5,428 bases of DNA from contig JAHFFF010000119.1 of assembly GCA_023248095.1 (NCBI GenBank), positions 1-5,428 of the forward strand, given 5' to 3'. Positions 1-4,870 of the stretch are shown one piece after another (the stretch's first letter is position 1; each line of letters starts with the position of its first letter). The DNA is from Candidatus Omnitrophota bacterium (GTDB lineage Bacteria; Omnitrophota; Gorgyraeia; 1-14-0-20-64-10). Position numbers and translations under genes: made by a program. The notes under the pieces were generated by a model. That model ran no database searches, was not told the origin of the DNA, and worked only from the letters and a program-made list of their open reading frames with translations.

Positions 1-336
1 GTCGTTTCCGAGAAGGTTGTCGTGGAGGCCGATCAAGTGCTCGCCCGACGATTCCCAGACCTGATTGAAGAAAGCCGAAGGCTCTGGAAGGCCCTCACTC
101 CTGAAATCTCACCAAAACCACATCCTGAGGCGCTGGCACCTTTCTTGAAAAGGCTTCCTCCGGGGGATGCCTCTATCTTATGCTCGGCTTACATGGCCCA
201 GGTCTCTGCGTTTACAACCTGGAACACCAGAGACTTCATGAAACCAGGCGCTCGTAATCTCGTATCCTTTCCGATCGTCGTGCCTGGAGAGTGCCTCGAA
301 TTGTTCCGAAGGTGGATCTCTCCCCTCCTGGAGTAA
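1..336 (+). CDS. PIN-domain nuclease (toxin-type), 5' end missing
   Basis: The frame is open from base 1, so the gene starts upstream; 111 codons plus TAA are visible. Counting from the window's first codon, the visible part shows the later acidic sites of a PIN fold: Glu9 in an E-rich helix followed by LARRFPDL, Asp56 in GDASIL, and the WNTRDF motif with Thr76 and Asp78. It ends with the usual beta-strand and VVPGECLEL helix ('tP.efl' region). PIN domains are Mg-dependent RNases, most often toxins of VapBC-like pairs that cleave tRNA, rRNA or mRNA. The missing N-terminal part should carry the first catalytic Asp. Any antitoxin would lie upstream and cannot be seen, so toxin status is inferred. 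A GTG at 22 could be mistaken for the start, but it would remove conserved sequence. The 3' end overlaps the convergent carboxypeptidase gene by 101 bp. Confidence 0.8.
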   Translation, partial: VVSEKVVVEADQVLARRFPDLIEESRRLWKALTPEISPKPHPEALAPFLKRLPPGDASILCSAYMAQVSAFTTWNTRDFMKPGARNLVSFPIVVPGECLELFRRWISPLLE

Positions 337-1099
337 GCTCCCAATGCCAGTGCCATGGCTCGAAGGCGGAGTCGCCGCCGCGCGGGTAGGAAAGGAAGAA
401 GCCGAATTCGTGTGCGCGGGCATGCAGCCAGCCGTACTCCTGCAATTCCTCGAACTCCTCCGGCCGGTCCTCCCCGTTGATCCCCTCGGGAGTGATGAAA
501 TCGATCGCTTGGTGTGAGGGGCTGCCGTGCTCGCTGCAGCCGGGAAGGGCAACGTGCCGGTTGGTTTCGCGCACGGACTGCTGGTGCTTGGGCATGTAGA
601 AGAGGAACAGGTACAGCTGGTAGGCCGGGGAGCGGTAGCCGGATTCCACGAGAAGCCGCCTGCCGAGGTCCCGTTCCATGGCCGCCATCATCCGCTGGTA
701 AGCGCTGAATGCCTGCTCCGGCAGATACTGCGCATCCAAGAGGACCGGCTTGCCGTCCCGCAAGACCACCTGGCGGTCGAGCCGAACAAAGCGGTCGGCC
801 GGGGCGGGCAGCGGAAGGCGCCGGCTGGATCCGGCCAGAGTTTTTGGATCCACCGCCCGAAACTCTTCCAGGAATGCAATCTGCTCCGGCGTCAAACGGG
901 CGTAGAGCTCCTCGAACGTGATCAACGGGGCGGTGCCCAGTTTCTTGCGCTCATCAACAAATGGATTGAGCGCTTGCATGATCGATTGCCGCATGGAAAG
1001 TTCCTGCTCATTGAATCCATCCAGCGAGACCGCCAGCGCCGAAGTGGAAAGCAGGAGGAAGACTGTGAAAGAAACCCACATCTTCAAATGGAACCTCAC
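236..1099 (-). CDS. exported M15 (VanY-type) D-Ala carboxypeptidase
   Basis: This is a 287-residue zinc peptidase of the VanY/DacB-like M15 group, which removes the terminal D-Ala from murein peptides. Starting at GTG 1099 gives a signal peptide with a basic n-region (MRFHLK), a hydrophobic core and a cleavage site near ALA at residue 23, so the enzyme should act outside the cytoplasm. An alternative ATG at 1081 has a GAGG 12 nt upstream but lacks the basic n-region. M15 landmarks are SGYRSPAYQ (153-161), SEH (189-191), AIDF (198-201) and EPWHW (247-251). The predicted zinc ligands are His191, Asp200 and His250, with Glu247 as catalytic base. His191 to Asp200 is H-x8-D, two residues longer than the classic SxHxxGxAxD. 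Residues 255-287 lie antisense to the PIN gene and look like non-conserved read-through. The gene is divergent from the NlpC/P60 gene and shares its promoter region. Whether it is a D,D- or L,D-carboxypeptidase cannot be read from the sequence. Confidence 0.85.
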   Translation of the reverse strand: MRFHLKMWVSFTVFLLLSTSALAVSLDGFNEQELSMRQSIMQALNPFVDERKKLGTAPLITFEELYARLTPEQIAFLEEFRAVDPKTLAGSSRRLPLPAPADRFVRLDRQVVLRDGKPVLLDAQYLPEQAFSAYQRMMAAMERDLGRRLLVESGYRSPAYQLYLFLFYMPKHQQSVRETNRHVALPGCSEHGSPSHQAIDFITPEGINGEDRPEEFEELQEYGWLHARAHEFGFFLSYPRGGDSAFEPWHWHWELTPGGERSTFGTIRGTLQARRSERIRDYERLVS

Positions 1100-1114
1100 C
1101 GTTTCCACATCAGC

Positions 1115-1122
1115 ATTATAAT
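1115..1122. promoter_or_regulatory. symmetric -10 element, candidate bidirectional promoter
   Basis: ATTATAAT is its own reverse complement and gives a consensus TATAAT on the plus strand (1117-1122) and on the minus strand (1120 to 1115). Predicted starts about 7 nt beyond each hexamer fall near 1129-1130 (+) and 1108 (-). The plus transcript would begin at or next to the ATG of the NlpC/P60 gene. The minus transcript would have a leader of about 9 nt to GTG 1099 or 27 nt to ATG 1081. I see no good -35 hexamer at 16-18 bp on either side, so strength is uncertain. Confidence 0.5.
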
Positions 1123-1129
1123 AGAGACG

Positions 1130-2068
1130 ATGAAAATAGTTCGTGGCTTTGTCCTCTTGTTCCTCTTCTTTGCAACGCTCACCCACGCCTACGCTGAAGA
1201 GCCGAAGTTTCCCTATCTCGCGCGGGTGTCTGCGCCCGTGGTGAACCTGCGCAAGGAACCGGTGAAGGCCGCCCACACCTTCGAACATGATCCGCTGGAG
1301 GAGACCCAGCTTCTGTACGGCGAACCGGTGAAGGTATTGGGAGAGAGCGGTGAGTGGGTCCGGGTCGAGGCGGTGGAGCAACAGGAGTGGACCCACAATA
1401 AGCGGTGGGAGGGCTATCCCGGCTGGGTTGAGAAAACCCAGCTTGTGCTGGAGCCGCTGAATGGATCGCCGAACCTGCTGATCATCTCCAAGGAGGGAGC
1501 CGTGCGGCCGGAGCCGCGATCGAATGCCCCGGCCCTCCTCACCCTCTCCATCTGCAGCCGCCTGACGGCCCTTTCCTCTAATCTCGTTCATTGGCAGCGC
1601 GTTAGGTTGTTGGATGGTTCCATCGGCTGGATCGAAGCGGAGGTGGTCACGCAGACACCGATCCAATTTCCCAACTATCCCTTGTTGAGGCAGAAGCTCG
1701 TCCGCGCGGCTCGTCTTTTCCTCGGGGATCCTTACTACTGGGGAGGCCGATCCTCGACAGCCGTCGATTGCTCCGGCCTTGTGGGACTGGCCCATCAAGT
1801 CAACGGCATCCAGATCCCCCGCGACGCGCATGAACAGCGGATGAAGGCGCGTCCCTTGAACCGCGATCAATTGAAGGCCGGCGACCTGGTGTTCCTTTCC
1901 GAAAAGGAGGAGCCGGAAAAGATCACCCACGTTATGATGTACATCGGCGACGGCAAGGTGATTGAGGGGCCGGGCACGGGGCAAGCGGTCCGTGAGATCG
2001 ATCTCGATGAACGCCTGAAGGAATCGGCCGGCAGGCGGGTTTCCTACGGGACCTTCCTCCCCTCTTAA
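1130..2068 (+). CDS. exported SH3-NlpC/P60 murein endopeptidase (YkfC-like)
   Basis: This is a 312-residue C40-family cysteine peptidase. YkfC-type relatives cut the gamma-D-Glu to diamino acid bond of murein peptides that have a free N-terminal L-Ala, releasing L-Ala-D-Glu. Residues 1-22 form a clear signal peptide (MKIVRGF, hydrophobic core, AYA|EE), which fixes the start at ATG 1130. The frame is open far upstream, but that stretch is antisense to the carboxypeptidase gene. Two bacterial SH3 regions follow (about 30-108 with VVNLRKEP and GYPGWV; about 112-176 with VRPEP and IGWIEAEVV). The catalytic domain spans about 185-312: YYWGGRSS (202-209), DCSGL with Cys214, KAGDLVFL and HVMMYIG with His267. 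The residue 12 after this His, the third catalytic position (often His, Asn or Gln), is Glu279. Asp213 next to Cys214 matches the residue that recognises the free L-Ala amine in YkfC. The gene is first in an operon; the epimerase starts two bases after its stop. Confidence 0.92.
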   Translation: MKIVRGFVLLFLFFATLTHAYAEEPKFPYLARVSAPVVNLRKEPVKAAHTFEHDPLEETQLLYGEPVKVLGESGEWVRVEAVEQQEWTHNKRWEGYPGWVEKTQLVLEPLNGSPNLLIISKEGAVRPEPRSNAPALLTLSICSRLTALSSNLVHWQRVRLLDGSIGWIEAEVVTQTPIQFPNYPLLRQKLVRAARLFLGDPYYWGGRSSTAVDCSGLVGLAHQVNGIQIPRDAHEQRMKARPLNRDQLKAGDLVFLSEKEEPEKITHVMMYIGDGKVIEGPGTGQAVREIDLDERLKESAGRRVSYGTFLPS

Positions 2069-2070
2069 CC

Positions 2071-3105
2071 TTGCACATTACCGGGCTGGCCCTGACTACC
2101 CTCAATCTGCCGATGCGGCAGCCGTTTGTGACAGCACTCGGCCGGAAGAGGGTAAGCCGGAACCTGCTGGTGACCGTGCAGCTCTCCGACGGCAGCACCG
2201 GCACCGGAGAGGCCTCCGCCTCGCTCGCTTGGCCCGATGAGACACAGCTCGCCATGGGTCAAGCGCTGCGCCAGGTTATGCCAAAGCTCATCGGAGCGGA
2301 GATTCGGGCCTATCGCCGCCTATCGGACAAGGCTTGGGAAATCGCCGGCAGGCATCCCACCGCCGTCGCAGCGCTGGAGTGCGCCCTGTTGGATGCATAC
2401 ACCCGCAGCCGAGGGATTTCGCTCTGGAAATGGTTCGGAGGGAAGCGCCGGTCCGTCACCACCAGCTTAACCCTCTCTGCCTGGCCGCCCCGCACCGCCG
2501 CCCGCGCGGCTCGTCGGGGATGGACCCAAGGGTTCCGACAGCTGAAGGTAAAGGTGACCGGGAAAAATTTGGACCAGGATATCCAACGACTCCTCGCAAT
2601 CCACCGCGCTACCCCAAAAGCAACTCTCCTGGTGGATGGTAATCAAGGCTTCACCGCGAAAGAGGCGGTTCGCTTTTGTCATGCGCTGCGCCAACATCAC
2701 TTGCCGGTCATTCTCCTAGAGCAACCGGTGCCGCGCGCCGACTGGGAGGGCTTGGAGCAGGTCGAGAAGGAGGGCGGAATTCCGGTCGCCGCGGATGAAT
2801 CGGCCCGGAGTGTTTCCGATGCGCGCCGCTTGATCCGGCAAAGGGCCGTATCCGTCATCAACGTGAAGCTGGCCAAGTGCGGCCTGTTCGGCGCGTTGGA
2901 GATTATTCGGCAGGCGAAGGCCTCGCGGACACGATTGATGATCGGCTGCATGGCCGAGTCGGCGATTGGGCTCTCACCCAGCGTGGCCCTGGCCTGTGGA
3001 ACGGGCGCCTTCGACTTCGCGGATCTGGATTCACATCTGTTGGTGATTTCCCCACCCTGCCGCCCCGGTTTCTCCACACGCGGAGCAACCCTTTGTTGCT
3101 GCTGA
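2071..3105 (+). CDS. L-Ala-D/L-Glu (dipeptide) epimerase, enolase superfamily
   Basis: This 344-residue cytosolic enzyme converts L-Ala-D-Glu from murein into L-Ala-L-Glu, which ordinary dipeptidases can use. The TTG start at 2071 keeps the family's N-terminal beta-strand (HITGLALTTLNLPMRQPFVTALG region); the first ATG downstream would remove it. The active-site set is complete: KxK with Lys159 and Lys161, metal ligands Asp189 (LLVDGNQ), Glu217 (LLEQP) and Asp242 (AADES), and the opposite base Lys267 (NVKLAKCG). Specificity marks for the Ala-Glu epimerase subgroup are GCMAESAIG (292-300) and the DLD motif at 318-320, which in characterised members holds the dipeptide's ammonium group. No signal peptide is present. 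There is no clear Shine-Dalgarno, so translation is probably coupled to the NlpC/P60 gene. The C-terminus stops early for the family, in Cys-Cys-Cys, because the last 13 bases overlap the next gene. Another dipeptide specificity remains possible. Confidence 0.92.
   Translation: MHITGLALTTLNLPMRQPFVTALGRKRVSRNLLVTVQLSDGSTGTGEASASLAWPDETQLAMGQALRQVMPKLIGAEIRAYRRLSDKAWEIAGRHPTAVAALECALLDAYTRSRGISLWKWFGGKRRSVTTSLTLSAWPPRTAARAARRGWTQGFRQLKVKVTGKNLDQDIQRLLAIHRATPKATLLVDGNQGFTAKEAVRFCHALRQHHLPVILLEQPVPRADWEGLEQVEKEGGIPVAADESARSVSDARRLIRQRAVSVINVKLAKCGLFGALEIIRQAKASRTRLMIGCMAESAIGLSPSVALACGTGAFDFADLDSHLLVISPPCRPGFSTRGATLCCC
3082..3085 (+). promoter_or_regulatory. ribosome binding site deciding the DUF819 start
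   Basis: GGAG sits 7 nt before the TTG at 3093, inside the end of the epimerase gene. It is the best-spaced Shine-Dalgarno seen in the operon, and it supports a TTG start overlapping the epimerase stop (TGA 3103-3105). Confidence 0.6.
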
Positions 3106-4292
3106 TCTTCATCACCCTCGTTGCGCTGCTTCGAAAACTTTCCGAGATCCCCGGCCCGAATCGGCTCTTCCAGATCCTGCCGGTTCCGTTCTGGTGCTAT
3201 TTTCTGCCGATGGTGGGAACAACCCTCGGATGGATCCCGCAGAGCAGCCCTCTTTACACCTTCCTCTCCCAGCAATTACTGCCGGTTTGCCTCGTTCTGC
3301 TTTTGATCGGAACTGACCTGAAGGCATTGGCTCGACTCGGCCCCATGGCGACGCTTCTCATGTTGGCGGGATCCGTTGGGACCATCGCAGGCGGTCTGGC
3401 CAGTTTCTTCCTTTACCGCCGGTGGCTGCCGGCGGACGCGTGGGGCGGGATCGGCGCCCTCACGGGAAGCTGGATCGGCGGCTCCGCGAACATGCTGGCG
3501 GTGAAGGAAGCGCTTCAGGTGCCGGACCGGATCATCGGGCCGCTGATCATCGTCGATGCCGGCGTGGCCTACAGCTGGATGGCCCTGCTCATCTGGAGCT
3601 CCTCGCAGCAGGCGCACTGGGAAGCTTTCATTCGGCCCGGCCGGTGGAGTCCGGCGACGCACGACCCGCGATGGGGGCCCGTTCGGGATGGGGGTGAGCG
3701 GGGGGATCGCGGGGTGGAGTGGGGCGGGCTGCGCCACGACAGGACCCCGCGATCTGCCTTCGATTCCATCACAGGGGTTGTGTTTAGCATCGGGATCTCC
3801 GTGCTTGCGCAATGGCTCGGCCGCCACCTGCCCGCGCTCGGCTCGACCATCAACCCCTCCACCTGGACGATCCTCATCGTGACCAGCGTTACGCTCCTTC
3901 TCTCACTGACCCCGCTGAGAAAACTCGATCAGGCCGGCCTCTCGAAGCTCGGCACCTTTGCCCTCTACGTCTTGCTCGCCTCGATCGGAGCCCGGGCCAA
4001 CCTCACCGCCATCCTGCAGACGCCGGCCTTCCTCGCGCTCGGGCTCACCTGGATCGCGATCCACGGCCTCTGCCTTCTCATCGCCGGATATTTCGCCCGG
4101 GCGCCTCTGGGCCTGATCGCCACGGCCTCGCAGGCAAACATCGGCGGCCCCATCTCGGCCCCCATCGTCGGGGCAACCTTCTCGCCTCAACTGGCCAGCG
4201 CCGGCCTGCTCATGGCCATCCTGGGCAATATCCTCGGCACTTACCTTGGATTGGCTGCCGCCTGGCTCGCGCATCATCTATCCGGAGTTTGA
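3093..4292 (+). CDS. DUF819 (YjcL-like) multi-pass membrane protein, candidate murein-dipeptide transporter
   Basis: This is a 399-residue integral membrane protein with roughly ten hydrophobic segments. The family match rests on TGSWIGGSANMLAVKEAL (124-141), VDAGVAYSWMALLIW (154-168), LGTFALYVLLASIGARANL (286-304) and the hallmark ASQANIGGPISAPIV (345-359) near the C-terminus. The family has no firmly established function that I know of. Its two GG-rich, Asn-containing halves resemble an inverted-repeat transporter. The TTG start at 3093 is chosen for its GGAG; the frame is open back to 2877, but that part is antisense-like to family expectations and overlaps the epimerase. It is last in the operon after two murein-peptide enzymes, so a role importing L-Ala-D-Glu or a similar peptide is my inference. 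The loop at about 181-222 is unusually rich in Gly, Arg, Trp and Asp and is encoded by a G-run-rich stretch. Confidence 0.87.
   Translation: MLLLIFITLVALLRKLSEIPGPNRLFQILPVPFWCYFLPMVGTTLGWIPQSSPLYTFLSQQLLPVCLVLLLIGTDLKALARLGPMATLLMLAGSVGTIAGGLASFFLYRRWLPADAWGGIGALTGSWIGGSANMLAVKEALQVPDRIIGPLIIVDAGVAYSWMALLIWSSSQQAHWEAFIRPGRWSPATHDPRWGPVRDGGERGDRGVEWGGLRHDRTPRSAFDSITGVVFSIGISVLAQWLGRHLPALGSTINPSTWTILIVTSVTLLLSLTPLRKLDQAGLSKLGTFALYVLLASIGARANLTAILQTPAFLALGLTWIAIHGLCLLIAGYFARAPLGLIATASQANIGGPISAPIVGATFSPQLASAGLLMAILGNILGTYLGLAAAWLAHHLSGV
3673..3728 (+). other. G-quadruplex-type G-run cluster inside the DUF819 gene
   Basis: Seven G-runs lie on the coding strand: 3673-3677, 3685-3687, 3690-3694, 3700-3705, 3711-3714, 3721-3724 and 3726-3728. 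From 3690 to 3724, four runs of at least four G are separated by loops of 5, 5 and 6 nt, which satisfies the usual G4 pattern with up to four tetrads. The element would also be present in the mRNA. Folding is predicted from pattern only. Confidence 0.6.
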
Positions 4293-4317
4293 AATTTTGA
4301 ACAATATATGTCATACT
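4289..4317 (+). promoter_or_regulatory. promoter of the HTH/nucleotidyltransferase unit
   Basis: TTGAAA at 4289-4294 (5 of 6 to TTGACA, overlapping the DUF819 stop codon) is followed after 17 bp by CATACT at 4312-4317, with a TG one base upstream (4309-4310) giving an extended -10. The predicted start, about 4324-4325, coincides with the ATG of the HTH gene. The transcript would be leaderless from that ATG, or would have a 21-nt leader to ATG 4346. Confidence 0.5.
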
Positions 4318-4326
4318 ATAGGACAT
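4308..4326. promoter_or_regulatory. imperfect palindrome, candidate operator
   Basis: ATGTC (4308-4312) is mirrored by GACAT (4322-4326), and the inner TA/TA steps also pair. This makes 7 of 9 base pairs symmetric around 4317. The site covers the -10 box, the predicted transcription start and the first start codon, where binding by the HTH protein would block its own transcription. Confidence 0.5.
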
Positions 4327-4870
4327 GGAACTAGCCTGGACACTCATGGGGGAGGGGGAGCGCCCGAGTGCCCTGCTGCGCCCCAGGGGGAGCGGACAAC
4401 CTCCTAAGGTCATTCGCCCTATCCTCACTGCAGAGGACGTATGCCGCTTGCTCCGCAGGTCCAAACGCCAAGTCTACCGCTACCTGAAGGCAGGGCGGCT
4501 GCAGCCCTGCGCCCGAATCCTGGGACAATGGCTCTTCTCGGCTGAGGAAGTCCGCCGGTTCCAAAGGGACCGCATACCCTCCTTCCTAAAACCGTTCTTT
4601 TGGGACGCCCGCATGGCGGATTTGTCCTCCGAACACCATCGTGATTTCATCCTGGCACGGGTCTTGGAATCCGGAGATCGAAAGGCCGTCCGATGGGCGT
4701 TGCGCACCTACCCGAAGCAAACAGTCCTCTCCTTCCTGAAAGACCGAGGGAAGGCAGCCCTCTCAGAGCGGGCGCAGAACTTCTGGCTCTCTGTGCTTGG
4801 CGAAGCACTTCCCCGCAGGGATCGGCCGGATTGGCGTCGCCAGGGACGCCGCTGGGGTGGGATCTCATGA
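4325..4870 (+). CDS. HTH (excisionase/MerR-like) protein with DUF6922-like C-terminal domain, putative antitoxin
   Basis: This is a 181-residue protein with two recognisable parts. Residues 33-80 form an excisionase-type winged HTH: ILTAEDVCRLLRRSKRQVYRYLKAG, then a wing (ILGQWLFS) and AEEVRRFQRDR. Residues 86-158 (FLKPFFWDARMADLSSEHHRDFI, ARVLESGDRKAVRWAL, ALSERAQNFWLSVL) match my memory of DUF6922, a small domain encoded next to AbiEii-type nucleotidyltransferases. The C-terminal tail is basic. The first 30 residues match nothing, and ATG 4346, with GGA five bases upstream, is a possible alternative start. Its stop overlaps the nucleotidyltransferase start as ATGA. By analogy with AbiEi-type partners, I infer that the HTH represses the operon and the C-terminal domain restrains the toxin. 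Neither point is shown by the sequence. Confidence 0.75.
   Translation: MELAWTLMGEGERPSALLRPRGSGQPPKVIRPILTAEDVCRLLRRSKRQVYRYLKAGRLQPCARILGQWLFSAEEVRRFQRDRIPSFLKPFFWDARMADLSSEHHRDFILARVLESGDRKAVRWALRTYPKQTVLSFLKDRGKAALSERAQNFWLSVLGEALPRRDRPDWRRQGRRWGGIS

Noticed and set aside
527..1129. Open plus-strand frame upstream of the NlpC/P60 ATG
   Set aside because: It lies antisense to the M15 gene and would bury an evident signal peptide in the middle of the protein.
1100..1984. Open minus-strand frame extending the M15 peptidase upstream to 1984
   Set aside because: It is antisense to the NlpC/P60 catalytic and SH3 domains, and the signal peptide starts at 1099 or 1081. Codon-phase GC bias explains the missing stops.
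2877..3092. Longer N-terminus for the DUF819 protein from ATG 2877
   Set aside because: It overlaps conserved epimerase sequence in another frame and is not hydrophobic. The GGAG-TTG start at 3093 fits better.
2697..3275. Minus-strand open frame of 192 codons
   Set aside because: It is antisense to the epimerase and DUF819 genes, with no recognisable domain.
3276..3827. Minus-strand open frame of 183 codons
   Set aside because: It is a Pro/Arg/Ala-rich shadow of the DUF819 gene, with no domain and no plausible start signal.
4293..4324. Rho-independent terminator after the DUF819 gene
   Set aside because: The gap is only 32 bp and has no GC-rich stem followed by a T-run. The symmetry present is AT-rich and fits an operator better.
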